DNA of 64,000 bases, from contig CAYLIP010000001.1 of assembly GCA_964383855.1 (NCBI GenBank), forward strand, positions 1 to 64,000, in the 5' to 3' direction. Shown here piece by piece: positions 44,055 to 52,392 of the stretch (positions are counted from its first letter, which is position 1; each line of letters begins with the position of its first letter). The notes below the pieces were generated by a model. The model worked only from the letters and a program-made list of their open reading frames with translations. It was not told the DNA's origin and did no database searches. The DNA comes from CAZHAC01 sp964383855. GTDB lineage: Bacteria > Chloroflexota > Dormibacteria > Dormibacterales > Dormibacteraceae. The translations under genes and the position numbers were made by a program.

Positions 44055-44851
44055 GGGGGGCGGCGGCGCTCCTGCTGCTGATCGCCCTCCTCGCCGGCGC
44101 CTCGGCCTGCGCTCCGCCCGGCTCTCCCAAGCGGACCGAGGCGGATGTCGACAAGGACCGGACCGCGGTCGCCGACGCCATCCGAGGCGCCGACCAGGCC
44201 GGCGCCTCGTTCCACATGACGGAGACGCTGAACCTGACCGGCGGCGACATCCCCCGGGGCCAGCAGCTGCAGATCAGCGCCCAGGCCGACGGCGTCGTCC
44301 TCGGCGGCCGCGCCCGGCTGATCTACAGGATCCTGCGCTCGCGCGGGCAGTCGATCCAGTTCGACATCCTGCTCTCGGGCCCCGACATCTACATCAAGCC
44401 GCGTGCTTCCACGCAGTGGAAGCGATCGAGCGCAGCGTCGGCAACCGCGCTCTATCCGGAGCTGCGCCTGCCGCTGGTGCGGGAGACCGTGCTGCTGGCC
44501 ACAGAGGTCGGTTCGGGCAGCGTTGCCACGGTCAACAACGGGTTCGGACATCGCTACAAGGTGGTGCCCGCCAGCGATCAGCTCGAGCAGCTGATGGCGA
44601 TCCCCGTCAGCGGCCAGGCGGAGCAGACCTTTCTGCGGACCGCCCGCGCCGAGATCGACGCCTACCTGACCCTGACCGGAGGCAAGCTGACCCGGCTCGA
44701 GGTCCACCTGAAGGGCGTCGACCCGACCAACGGCGAGAACCAGAAGGTGGACTCGACCGCCGATTTCACGCCCAGCAAGGTGAGCCCGATCGAGCTGCCC
44801 GCAAACGCCGTCCAGGTGCCGCCCAGCGAGATCCTGAACACCGGGGGCTAG
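44051..44851 (+). CDS. LppX/LprAFG-like lipoprotein
   Basis: The 266-residue protein has a signal peptide ending in LAGASACAPP with a lipobox cysteine near residue 20. The mature part starts with a helix (KDRTAVADAIRGADQAGASFHMTETLNL-type pattern) and then long beta strands, as in the LolA-like LppX/LprG family of mycobacterial lipid carriers. LYPELRLPLV and the MTETLNLTGG start match the family style. It sits between coaBC and priA with 4-nt and 3-nt junctions, so it is co-transcribed with housekeeping genes. Lipid-carrying is an inference from the fold. Confidence 0.7.
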   Translation: MRGAAALLLLIALLAGASACAPPGSPKRTEADVDKDRTAVADAIRGADQAGASFHMTETLNLTGGDIPRGQQLQISAQADGVVLGGRARLIYRILRSRGQSIQFDILLSGPDIYIKPRASTQWKRSSAASATALYPELRLPLVRETVLLATEVGSGSVATVNNGFGHRYKVVPASDQLEQLMAIPVSGQAEQTFLRTARAEIDAYLTLTGGKLTRLEVHLKGVDPTNGENQKVDSTADFTPSKVSPIELPANAVQVPPSEILNTGG

Positions 44852-44854
44852 GGG

Positions 44855-46840
44855 ATGCTCTACGCCGAGGTGGCGGTCGAGGCCGGACGCACGCTCGACC
44901 ACGAGACGTACACCTACTCGGTCCCCGGCGGCGTCGACATCGTGCCCGGCAGCCGGGTCTGGGTGCCCTTCGGGCGGCGCTCCACGGTCGGCTACGTGGT
45001 TTCGGTGGGGACCGAGGATCCCGGCATCGCGGTCCGGCCGGTCGAGCGGACGGACAGCGGTGAGCCGCTGCTGCTCGGCCACCAGGTGGAGCTGGCGCGC
45101 GCGGTGGCGACGCACTACTGGGTGCCGCTGATCGAGGTGCTTCGGGCCATGGTTCCACCGCGCATCCGGCGTGGAAAGTCGACCGGGGCCGGCCCCTCGG
45201 CGCGGCAGAGCCGGCACAGCCAGCTGCTGGCGGTGGCCGCGGCGACCGGTCACGAAGCCGGGCCCGAGCTCAACGCCGCGCAGAGCGCGGCCCTGGAGAC
45301 GATCGCCGGCAGCCGGGCCACGCTGCTCCACGGGGTGACCGGCTCCGGCAAGACCGAGGTCTACGTGGAGGCGGCCCGGGCCGCGCTCGGCGAGGGTCTC
45401 CGGGTGCTGGTGCTGGTGCCCGAGATCACGCTGACCCCGCAGCTGGTCGGGTACTTCGCGCGCCGCCTGGGCGTGCGGCCGGCCGTGCTGCACAGCGGCC
45501 TGACCGAGCTGGAGCGGGCGCAGCAGTGGTGGCGGGCCCGCCGCGGCGAGGCCGACCTCGTGATCGGCAGCCGCTCGGCGGTCTTCACCCCGATTCCCAG
45601 GCTGGGCCTGGTCTGCGTCGACGAGGAGGGGTCGAGCGCATACAAGCAGGACCGGACGCCCAGGTACGACGCGACCTGGGTGGCGCGGCGGATGGCGGAG
45701 ATGACGGGGGCGCGGCTGGTGCTGGGTTCGGCCACCCCGACCGTGGCCACCTATGCCGAGGCGGAGTCGGGCCTGCTCGGCCTCGCGCGCCTGCCTCGGC
45801 GCGCCCGGGGGGAGCCGGCGCCGGTGGAGCTGGTCGACATGCGCGAGGAGCTGGAGAGCGGCAACCGTCTCCCGCTCTCCCGCCGGCTGATGGAGGTGGT
45901 GGACGGCTGCATGGACGCGGGCGAGCAGGCGATCCTGTTCCTCAACCGGCGTGGAATGGCGACCTATTTGATCTGCCGCGACTGCGGGCAGTCGGTCCAG
46001 TGCCCGGGGTGCTCGGTCTCCCTGGTCCAGCACCCCGAGCTGGGCGGGCTTCACTGCCACTACTGCGGGTTCACCCAGGGCGAGCCCGAGTTCTGCCCGG
46101 CCTGCGGATCCCGACACATGAGTGGCCGGGGGATGGGCACCCAGCGCCTGGAAGCCATCGTCAAGAAGGTCTGGCCGGAGCGGAGCGTGCTCCGCCTTGA
46201 CTCGGACGCGCTCCGGGGCAGCGAGGCCTACTTCCGGCTCTGGGAGTCTTTCGCCTCCGGCCAGGCCGACATCCTGGTCGGCACCCAGATGGTCGCTCGC
46301 GGCTTCGACCTCGACTCGGTGACCGCGGTCGGCGTGGTCGACGCCGACCTGCCGCTGCACTTCCCCGACTACCGGTCGGCCGAGAACACCTACGCCCTGG
46401 TCACGCAGGTCGCCGGGCGCGCCGGGCGGGCCCCGGGCCAGCGGCACGCCCGGGTCATCGTGCAGACCTCCAACCCCGACCATTACAGCCTCCGCTGCGC
46501 CGCCGAGGGCGAATACGAGGAGTTCTTCAGGATGGAGCTGCCGTCGCGGCAGGTCTTCTCCTTTCCGCCCTTCGCCCAGCTCGCCGTCCTGACCTATGCC
46601 GCGGCCGACGACGAGCGCGCGGCCACGGTGACGCGGGAGGCGGCGGACGAGCTGGCGGCGGGCCTGCTGCGCGAGGGGCTGGACGGGATCCGGATGCTGG
46701 GGCCGGCCCCCGCCTTCATGCACAAGCTGCGCGGCGAGTACCGCTGGCAGATCACGCTCAAGGGCGAGCGCCTGGATCGGGTCCGCTCGCTTCAGCCCCG
46801 AGGCAAGGGCTGGTCGATCGACGTGGACCCGGTGTCGTGA
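44855..46840 (+). CDS. priA: Primosomal protein PriA
   Basis: PriA restarts stalled replication forks as a 3'-5' helicase. The 661-residue protein has the N-terminal 3'-DNA-binding domain, Walker A GVTGSGKT (160-167), LGSATPTVATY (motif III), zinc-binding cysteine pairs CRDCGQSVQCPGC and CHYCGF ... CPAC, and ILVGTQMVARGFD plus QVAGRAGRAPG (motifs V and VI). Walker B reads DEEG (256-259) instead of the family DEEH. Helicase residues are otherwise intact, unlike the degraded PriA of Actinobacteria. It overlaps the first tenA-like gene by 4 nt. Confidence 0.94.
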   Translation: MLYAEVAVEAGRTLDHETYTYSVPGGVDIVPGSRVWVPFGRRSTVGYVVSVGTEDPGIAVRPVERTDSGEPLLLGHQVELARAVATHYWVPLIEVLRAMVPPRIRRGKSTGAGPSARQSRHSQLLAVAAATGHEAGPELNAAQSAALETIAGSRATLLHGVTGSGKTEVYVEAARAALGEGLRVLVLVPEITLTPQLVGYFARRLGVRPAVLHSGLTELERAQQWWRARRGEADLVIGSRSAVFTPIPRLGLVCVDEEGSSAYKQDRTPRYDATWVARRMAEMTGARLVLGSATPTVATYAEAESGLLGLARLPRRARGEPAPVELVDMREELESGNRLPLSRRLMEVVDGCMDAGEQAILFLNRRGMATYLICRDCGQSVQCPGCSVSLVQHPELGGLHCHYCGFTQGEPEFCPACGSRHMSGRGMGTQRLEAIVKKVWPERSVLRLDSDALRGSEAYFRLWESFASGQADILVGTQMVARGFDLDSVTAVGVVDADLPLHFPDYRSAENTYALVTQVAGRAGRAPGQRHARVIVQTSNPDHYSLRCAAEGEYEEFFRMELPSRQVFSFPPFAQLAVLTYAAADDERAATVTREAADELAAGLLREGLDGIRMLGPAPAFMHKLRGEYRWQITLKGERLDRVRSLQPRGKGWSIDVDPVS

Positions 46841-47424
46841 CCGGCGCCGAGCTGCTCGCGCGGCACCCGGCGGAGTGGCGAGCCGCCATCAGCCACCCCT
46901 TCCTCGACGCGGTCCGCGACGGCAGCCTGCCCGAGCCGGCCCTGGCCGCCTGGCTGGTCCAGGACCACCACTTCGTGCTCGACCTTCTCCGCTTCCAGTC
47001 GCGGCTGCTGGCGGTCGCGCCGAGGGCGGCGCAGCGCGTGCTCGCCTCAGGACTGGTCGCGCTGGAGGCCGAGCTGACCTGGATGGAGTCGCACGCGCGC
47101 CGCCTCGGGCAGGACCTGGAGGCGGCGCCGCACGCGACCACGCTTGCCTACCGCAGCCACCTCGAAGCACTCCTCGAAGGCGGCCTGGCGAGCGCTCTGA
47201 GCGGCCTCTGGACGCTCGAGCGCGCCTACTTCGAAGCCTGGCGCGGAGCCGCTCCCGGCCATCCCCGCTACCGGGAGCTGGTCGATCACTGGACCGCACC
47301 CGAGTTCGAGGGCTACGTCGAGCAGCTGGAGGAGGCCGCGGTGCGGGCCGGGCTGGATGAGGGGGCGTTCCTCGAAACCGCCCGGCTGGAGCGCGACTTC
47401 TGGGAGATGGCGTGGGCGAGCTGA
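46837..47424 (+). CDS. TenA-family (heme oxygenase-like fold) protein lacking cysteine
   Basis: The 195-residue all-helical protein has the TenA start ISHPFLDAVRDGSLPEPALA and WLVQDHHFVLDLLRFQSRLL, and ends in FLETARLERDFWEMAW with the usual Glu. It contains no cysteine at all, so the catalytic Cys of thiaminase II is missing; the position reads SALSGLWTLERAYFEAW. Such TenA_E-like members are thought to act on other pyrimidines or be non-catalytic. It starts in an overlap with priA and overlaps a second tenA by 13 nt. No thi gene is nearby. Confidence 0.8.
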   Translation: MTGAELLARHPAEWRAAISHPFLDAVRDGSLPEPALAAWLVQDHHFVLDLLRFQSRLLAVAPRAAQRVLASGLVALEAELTWMESHARRLGQDLEAAPHATTLAYRSHLEALLEGGLASALSGLWTLERAYFEAWRGAAPGHPRYRELVDHWTAPEFEGYVEQLEEAAVRAGLDEGAFLETARLERDFWEMAWAS

Positions 47425-48095
47425 GTTTCAGCGATGAGCTGCGCGAGCAGGCCCTTCCCATCTGGCGGGCGCAGCTCGAGCATCCTTTCGTGCGCGGCAT
47501 CGCCGACGGCTCGCTCGACAAGGAGCGTTTCCAGCACTGGGTGCGGCAGGACTACCGGTTTCTCGTCGAGTACTGTCGCGTGTTCGCCTTGGGCGCCGCT
47601 CGCGCTCCCGACCTCGACACCATGGGCCGCTTCGCCGCCCTCCTGCAAGCGACCGTCCGGGACGAGATGGATCTGCACCGGGCGCTGGCGGCCGAGTTCG
47701 GCATCAGCGCGCGGGAGCTCGAGCAGGAGCCGATGGCGCCCGCCACCCAGGCCTACACCGACTTCCTGGTGAGGATGGCGGCAGCGGCCGACTTCGCCGA
47801 GTTGGCGGCGGCGCTCCTGCCCTGCATGTGGGGATTCAGCTGGCTTGGCCAGCAGCTGGCGGCCGGCCCGCGACCGCCCGACAGCCGCCACGCCGCCTGG
47901 ATCGACTCCTACGCCTCGGAGGAGTTCGCCGCGCTCGCGGCCTGGTGCCGGGAGCTGGTCGATCGCCTGGGCGCGGAGGCGGGGCCCGCCGTCCGCGACC
48001 GCATGCGGCAGGCTTTCGTGACCTCGAGTCGCTACGAGCTGGGCTTCTGGGAGATGGCCTGGCGGCGGGAGCGGTGGCCCGGCCCTACTGCGTGA
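47412..48095 (+). CDS. TenA-family thiaminase II-like protein with catalytic cysteine
   Basis: This 227-residue protein is a fuller TenA: LEHPFVRGIADGSLDKERFQ, HWVRQDYRFLVEYCRVFALG, the LLPCMWGFSWLGQQL segment with Cys138 at the catalytic position, and YELGFWEMAW (E209 and E214) at the C-terminus. TenA releases the pyrimidine HMP from degraded thiamine for salvage. It overlaps the first tenA-like gene by 13 nt and converges with the DinB gene, overlapping its end by 11 nt. It may also act on other substrates. Confidence 0.88.
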   Translation: MGELSFSDELREQALPIWRAQLEHPFVRGIADGSLDKERFQHWVRQDYRFLVEYCRVFALGAARAPDLDTMGRFAALLQATVRDEMDLHRALAAEFGISARELEQEPMAPATQAYTDFLVRMAAAADFAELAAALLPCMWGFSWLGQQLAAGPRPPDSRHAAWIDSYASEEFAALAAWCRELVDRLGAEAGPAVRDRMRQAFVTSSRYELGFWEMAWRRERWPGPTA

Positions 48096-48567
48096 TGCCG
48101 GCCGCGCTGCGCACCTGGTCCAGGTGGGCGTCCTCGTGCTCGAGCATGTAGGGGATGGAGGTGCGGATGGTCCGCGCCGGCCACTCGGGCCAGCGAATCT
48201 GGCGATCGAGGTCCTCCTCGTCCATCCTGGCGAAGACCTCACGAAGCATCCGGCGCGCCTCGATCAGCTCGGTGCGGATGCGGTCGACGTCCCAGTCGGC
48301 GGCCCCGTCGACCTGGGCTTCGTTGAAGGCGTCCCGGTCTTCGGGCGACACGTGAAGGACGTCGCCTTCGAGCGCCCGCCGGATCACGAACGCCATGCCC
48401 AGCTCGGCTGAAACCAGGTGGGCGAAGAGCTGGCGAACCGTCCAGCCTGATCCGCGGTCGGCCTCGTCGAGCTGGCTTCCGGAGAGCGAGGCGACGATCC
48501 TCAGGGTTTCCTCGCGCTGGCCCTCGAGGGGCCTGAGTAGGTCGGCAGGCGCCATGCCTGCACACAT
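48085..48567 (-). CDS. DinB-family protein
   Basis: This 160-residue four-helix-bundle protein carries the DinB histidine pattern: GWTVRQLFAHLVSAELGMAF with the first His, and YMLEHEDAHLDQVRSAAG with two spaced His near the C-terminus. These bind a metal ion. DinB proteins are a broad set including thiol transferases; the substrate is unknown. The start is GTG 48567; ATG 48555 would remove four residues. It is divergent from def with 47 nt between them. Confidence 0.85.
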   Translation of the reverse strand: MCAGMAPADLLRPLEGQREETLRIVASLSGSQLDEADRGSGWTVRQLFAHLVSAELGMAFVIRRALEGDVLHVSPEDRDAFNEAQVDGAADWDVDRIRTELIEARRMLREVFARMDEEDLDRQIRWPEWPARTIRTSIPYMLEHEDAHLDQVRSAAGITQ

Positions 48568-48614
48568 AGTAGCGGCCCGGTTGGGCCATTCGAGGCCGTG
48601 GGTAGAATCCGGAC

Positions 48615-49130
48615 GTGGCCATCCGCCCGATCCTCAGCTTCGAGAGCCCCGTGCTCCGCGAGAAGTCGAAGAAGGTTTCGCGCGTCGACGCGTCGGTGGT
48701 GAAGCTGCTCGACGACCTCGCCGAGACGATGCTGGCCGCTCCCGGGGCCGGGCTGGCGGCCAACCAGGTCGGGGTTGCGCTGCGGGTTTGCGTCGTCAAG
48801 GGCGACGAGAACCAGATCCACCAGCTGGTCAACCCGGAACTGGTCAAGGGCGAGGGCGTCCAGGTCGGCTACGAAGGTTGCCTCAGCTATCCCGGATGGG
48901 TGGGCAAGGTGGCTCGCTATGAGACCGTCAAGGTCAAGGCGCTGAACCGAAAGGGCCGGGAGGTCCGCATCACCGCCACCGGGTTCACCGCGCGCGCCTT
49001 CCAGCACGAGATCGATCACCTCGACGGCATCCTCTTCACCGATCGCCTGACCAGCCTCGACACGCTGGCGCGGGTCGAGGACCTGGAGTGGGAGGAAGAG
49101 GAGGAGGCTGCCGAGGCGGTCCGCGCCTGA
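48615..49130 (+). CDS. def: Peptide deformylase
   Basis: Def removes the formyl group from nascent proteins. The three motifs are intact in this 171-residue protein: GAGLAANQVG (44-53), EGCLSYPG (about 90-97) and QHEIDHLDG (about 137-145), giving one Cys and two His metal ligands plus catalytic Glu. The C-terminus is acidic (DLEWEEEEEAAEAV). It starts at GTG and is followed 14 nt later by fmt, the formylating partner. Confidence 0.96.
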   Translation: MAIRPILSFESPVLREKSKKVSRVDASVVKLLDDLAETMLAAPGAGLAANQVGVALRVCVVKGDENQIHQLVNPELVKGEGVQVGYEGCLSYPGWVGKVARYETVKVKALNRKGREVRITATGFTARAFQHEIDHLDGILFTDRLTSLDTLARVEDLEWEEEEEAAEAVRA

Positions 49131-49144
49131 CCGGGCCGGCCCGC

Positions 49145-50041
49145 ATGCGCATCGTCTTCGTGGGGACGTCTGCCTTCGCCGTGCCCGCGCTGCGCGCGCT
49201 GGTCGCGGCCGGCCACGACGTCCCTCTCGTGGTCACCCAGCCCGACCGCCCGGGCCACCGGCTCCGCCTGACGCCGCCCGCGGTCAAGGTCGCCGCCGAG
49301 GAGCTGCGGCTGCCCGTCTTCCAGCCCGAGCGGATCCGCGCTCCCGAGGCCGGCTCGCGGATCGCCGCCGAGCGGCCCGAGCTGATGGTCGTCGTGGCCT
49401 ACGGTCAGATCATCCCGAGCAACGTGCTCGACATCCCGCCCCGCGGCGTGATCAACGTCCACGCCTCGCTGCTGCCCGCACACCGCGGGGCCGCGCCGGT
49501 GGCCCATGCCATCCTGGCCGGCGACCGCGTGACCGGCGTCACCATCATGCGGATGGACGAGAAGCTCGACCACGGGCCGGTGCTGAGCATGCGCGAGGTG
49601 CAGATCGCTCCCGATGAGAACAGCCTCGAACTGGGCGATCGGCTGGCTCACCTGGGGGCCGGCCTCCTGGTCGAGACGCTGGCCCGGCTTGACGAGCTGC
49701 AGCCGAAGGAGCAGGACCACGGCCGGGCGACGCTGGCCCCCAAGCTCAGCCGGGAGGACGGCGAGCTCGACTGGGACCGGCCGGCGGCCGAGATCGACCG
49801 CGCGGTTCGTGCCTTTCAGCCCTGGCCGGGAGTCACGCTGCCACTTCAGGACCAGAGGGTCAAGGTGCTCCGGGGCCGGCCGGTGCCGGGCGCCGCCCGG
49901 CCGGGCGAGCTGCTGGAATCCGGCCCGGACGGAGTCGTCATCGGCACCGCCGAGGGGGCCTACCGGCTCGAGGAGGTGCAGCTGCCGGGCCGGCGGCCGG
50001 TGCCCGCGGCGTCGCTCACGGGGCACCGCCATGCCGGGTAG
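49145..50041 (+). CDS. fmt: Methionyl-tRNA formyltransferase
   Basis: Fmt formylates initiator Met-tRNA. ATG 49145 gives the expected MRIVFVGTSAFAVPALRAL start; an upstream ATG lies inside def. Motifs are PDRPGHRLRLTPPAVKVAA, VVVAYGQIIPSNVL, and NVHASLLPAHRGAAPVAHAI (SLLPxxRGAAP), with KLDHGPVL, and a C-terminal OB-like domain (about 205-298). Length is 298 residues. It is in an operon with def and overlaps smpB by 11 nt. Confidence 0.96.
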   Translation: MRIVFVGTSAFAVPALRALVAAGHDVPLVVTQPDRPGHRLRLTPPAVKVAAEELRLPVFQPERIRAPEAGSRIAAERPELMVVVAYGQIIPSNVLDIPPRGVINVHASLLPAHRGAAPVAHAILAGDRVTGVTIMRMDEKLDHGPVLSMREVQIAPDENSLELGDRLAHLGAGLLVETLARLDELQPKEQDHGRATLAPKLSREDGELDWDRPAAEIDRAVRAFQPWPGVTLPLQDQRVKVLRGRPVPGAARPGELLESGPDGVVIGTAEGAYRLEEVQLPGRRPVPAASLTGHRHAG

Positions 50042-50498
50042 GAAGGACGACAATCCCAACCGCGAGGTGGCGGTCAACCGCCGGGCCTTCCACGACTATT
50101 TCGTCGACGAGCGGTTCGAGGCGGGCATCGTCCTCACCGGCACCGAGGTCAAGTCGCTGCGGGCGGGCAAGGCCAACCTTCGCGACGGGTATGTGCGGAT
50201 CGACGGTCGCGAGGCCTGGCTGGCGAACGTCCATATCTCGCCTTACACGCAGGGCGGCTACGTGAACCACGATCCCACGCGGCCGCGCAAGCTTCTGCTC
50301 CATCGCGACGAGATCGCCTCTTTGATCGGAAAGGTCCGCCAGAAGGGATACACGCTGGTGCCCCTGCGCGTGTACTTCGCTCGCAACCACGCCAAGGTCG
50401 AGGTCGGCCTGGCCCGCGGCAAGCGCGAGTTCGACAAGCGGCAGGCGCTGGCCGAGGCCGACGCCAGGCGGGAGATGGCCCGGGCGCTGCGTCGCTGA
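50031..50498 (+). CDS. smpB: tmRNA-binding protein SmpB
   Basis: SmpB carries tmRNA to stalled ribosomes. The 155-residue protein has NRRAFHDYFVDERFEAGIVL, TGTEVKSLRAGKANLRDGYV, HISPYTQGGYVNHDPTRPRK and the basic C-terminal tail LARGKREFDKRQALAEADAR. The ATG lies inside the fmt end. The tmRNA gene is at 52415 in this window, about 1.9 kb away. Confidence 0.97.
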   Translation: MPGRKDDNPNREVAVNRRAFHDYFVDERFEAGIVLTGTEVKSLRAGKANLRDGYVRIDGREAWLANVHISPYTQGGYVNHDPTRPRKLLLHRDEIASLIGKVRQKGYTLVPLRVYFARNHAKVEVGLARGKREFDKRQALAEADARREMARALRR

Positions 50499-50525
50499 GC
50501 GTCCGGGCAACGTAGCGTGGGGCCC

Positions 50526-50744
50526 ATGAAGGACAAGGAGCAGCGGGAGGACATCGGGACCGAGGAGCAGGACCTCGGCCATCACACCCAGGAGGGCGAG
50601 CGCGTCGCCGAGGCGACCGACGAGGTGGAGGGCTTCTCGATCCACGAGCCGAGCGAGGACGAGCTGGACGCCGACGACGGCTACGTCCACGAGCCACCCG
50701 ACGTCGAAGCGGTTGACGTCAGGCCGCTCGGCGAGGAGGACTGA
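50526..50744 (+). CDS. Small acidic hypothetical protein
   Basis: A 72-residue, highly acidic protein (over one third Asp/Glu) with no cysteine or hydrophobic core, for example EEQDLGHHTQEGERVAEATD and EDELDADDGYVHEPPDVEAV. It is probably disordered. ATG 50526 is chosen; GTG 50517 would add three residues. It starts 27 nt after smpB. I recognise no family; the composition bias in a GC-rich genome makes the coding call moderate. Confidence 0.5.
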   Translation: MKDKEQREDIGTEEQDLGHHTQEGERVAEATDEVEGFSIHEPSEDELDADDGYVHEPPDVEAVDVRPLGEED

Positions 50745-50772
50745 AGGGCGGGGAGGGTCTCCTCGCCGGGGT

Positions 50773-51693
50773 TCAGGCGGCCAGGTTGATGCCGATCGCC
50801 CGAAGGCGCTTGTTGAGGCCGTTCATGGCGAAGGCCAGGATCTCGTCCTGGCTCTGGCCGAATTCGCTGTAGTAGCGGTCGTCGGGCGGCTCGATGGTGC
50901 CTGAGATCAGCGGCAGGCACTCCACCAGCGTGCGCTGAATGAGCGGGGCGAACCGCTCCGCATCCTCGCGCACCGCCTCCTGCAGCACCTTGACCCCGAA
51001 GTTGACGTGCCGCGACTCGTCGCGGGCGACGGCGGTGAAGCCCTGGTAGTAGCCGAGGTGGGTGAGACCCTCCTCGCGCATCGACTCCAGCTCGAAGCGC
51101 TGGCCGGTCAGGGCAAGCGTCCCCTCGACGACGATGTGGTAGATGGTCACGCCCTCGATGAAGGCGTCCATGTCCCTGGGGTTGCTCGCCATCCGCTGGG
51201 CGACGCTGGGCAGGCGGTCGTAGAAGAGCTCGTTGTAGCCGGGATTGGTGTCGGGACGGATCTCATCCAGGATGTGCTGGAGGTCGACGGCGTCGGTGCC
51301 CACCACCTCGCGCCACCAGCGGTCGAAGAAGAGGGTGTGGCGCGCCTCGTCGACCATCTGCGTGGAGAGGAAGATCTCGATCTCCGGCCGGGGCGCCGCC
51401 CACACGAACGGCGCCAGGGTGGCGGTGACGCGCTCCTCCCCGTTGAAGAACAGTCGCCGCGACCAGAGCGTCGCTTCGCGTTCGATCTCGGTCGCCTCCA
51501 TCCAGCGCTCGCGGTCGGGCCGGAAGTCGATGTCCGAGACCGCCCAGTGCTGCTTCTCCCAGCGCCGGAAGAGGTCCAGGTAGCTGGGCATGTTCTCCAG
51601 CCCGCGGTCGATGAAGAGCAGCACGTCGTCGATGCGGATGTCGCCCAGCTGCTTCAGGTCGGCGCTGGCCACCCGCTCCATCACGTCTTCCAT
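50773..51693 (-). CDS. R2-like ferritin-fold oxidase (R2lox/NrdB-like)
   Basis: This 306-residue helical protein carries all six carboxylate and histidine ligands of a dinuclear metal site: Glu86/87 (GEERVT), E116-x-x-H119 (MVDEARH), E190 (VVEGTLALTG) and E226-x-x-H229 (RDESRH). This matches the ribonucleotide reductase R2 / R2-like ligand-binding oxidase superfamily. No nrdA gene is nearby, so an R2lox-type role is favoured. The ATG has GGAGG 6 nt upstream. It is encoded 1 nt after a TetR gene and probably controlled by it. Confidence 0.85.
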   Translation of the reverse strand: MEDVMERVASADLKQLGDIRIDDVLLFIDRGLENMPSYLDLFRRWEKQHWAVSDIDFRPDRERWMEATEIEREATLWSRRLFFNGEERVTATLAPFVWAAPRPEIEIFLSTQMVDEARHTLFFDRWWREVVGTDAVDLQHILDEIRPDTNPGYNELFYDRLPSVAQRMASNPRDMDAFIEGVTIYHIVVEGTLALTGQRFELESMREEGLTHLGYYQGFTAVARDESRHVNFGVKVLQEAVREDAERFAPLIQRTLVECLPLISGTIEPPDDRYYSEFGQSQDEILAFAMNGLNKRLRAIGINLAA

Positions 51694-51694
51694 G

Positions 51695-52273
51695 TCAGAC
51701 CTCCGATTCGTATATGGCGCGGCCCATGCGCGCGGCGTGGGCGACGATCTCCTGCCGCCCCAGGCTGCGGTCGTCGATCCACCAAAGCCCGAGCTCGGTG
51801 ACCATCCCGGCCAGTGCGTGGCCGGCCAGCGGGCGGTGCGCATCCGGGATCTCGCCCAGGCTGCGGGAACAGATCTCGAGGAAGCGCTCGGTGAGCTCGC
51901 GGTAGAGGCCGGCGAAGGCGGGATCGGCCTGCAGCGCCTGCCGGAAGAAGACCCGGTAGAGGTCCGAGTGGTCCTCCACGAAACCGAAGTACGCGTCGGC
52001 CGCGGCGAGCAGGGGATCGGCCTCCGAGGCGGCGGCCAGCAGCCGGCCCTCGAGATCGGCGGCCGCCCGTTCGATCACCGCCTCGAAGAGCCGACGCTTG
52101 CTCTCGAAGTGCTGGTAGAGGAGGGCCTCCGAGACGGCGGCGGCAGCGGCGATCTCCCGGGTGGTGGCCTGGTGGTAGCCGGCCGACCCGAAGACACCCT
52201 CGGCGGCGTCGAGGATGGTGGCGCGGCGGGCGGGGGCTGAAAGCCGGCGAGCGCCGGCAAGCGTCTGGACCAC
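51695..52273 (-). CDS. TetR-family transcriptional regulator
   Basis: The 192-residue protein begins with a TetR helix-turn-helix domain: RRATILDAAEGVFGSAGYHQ, then TTREIAAAAAVSEALLYQHF and ESKRRLFEAV. The remainder is the ligand and dimer domain. The GTG start at 52273 lies 5 nt from an inverted repeat that is probably its operator. The downstream R2-like oxidase gene follows 1 nt after the stop, so both are likely one autoregulated unit. The inducer is unknown. Confidence 0.92.
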   Translation of the reverse strand: MVQTLAGARRLSAPARRATILDAAEGVFGSAGYHQATTREIAAAAAVSEALLYQHFESKRRLFEAVIERAAADLEGRLLAAASEADPLLAAADAYFGFVEDHSDLYRVFFRQALQADPAFAGLYRELTERFLEICSRSLGEIPDAHRPLAGHALAGMVTELGLWWIDDRSLGRQEIVAHAARMGRAIYESEV

Positions 52274-52278
52274 GGCTA

Positions 52279-52292
52279 AGTAAGTGCTTACT
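52279..52292. promoter_or_regulatory. Candidate TetR operator
   Basis: AGTAAG at 52279-52284 and CTTACT at 52287-52292 form a perfect 6-bp inverted repeat with a TG spacer. It sits 5 bp upstream of the TetR gene's GTG start on the reverse strand, in the gap before tmRNA. TetR-family dimers typically bind such palindromes next to their own genes. Binding would repress the tetR-oxidase unit. Confidence 0.6.
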
Positions 52293-52392
52293 CACCTTAG
52301 GTCCGGCGCGACGGCTCGTCAAATGGCCTCATCCGGAGAGCCGCGCCCCGGCATTGGGCCGTTGGCGGTGTGTGGAGGCGGCCTGCCGTGGG

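Noticed and set aside
43958..46723. Very long open frame (about 920 codons) on the reverse strand opposite lppX-like and priA genes
   Set aside because: Its Arg/Gly/Asp/His-rich composition is the usual antisense shadow of GC-rich coding sequence, with no motif. The forward strand has clear genes.
46837..48095. Thiamine riboswitch or thiamine operon around the tenA-like genes
   Set aside because: There is no THI-box sequence and no other thi gene; the pair is simply attached to priA.
50773..51693. Ribonucleotide reductase small subunit linked to nrdR
   Set aside because: No large subunit gene is near, and it pairs with a TetR regulator instead; an R2lox-like role is more likely, though not proven.
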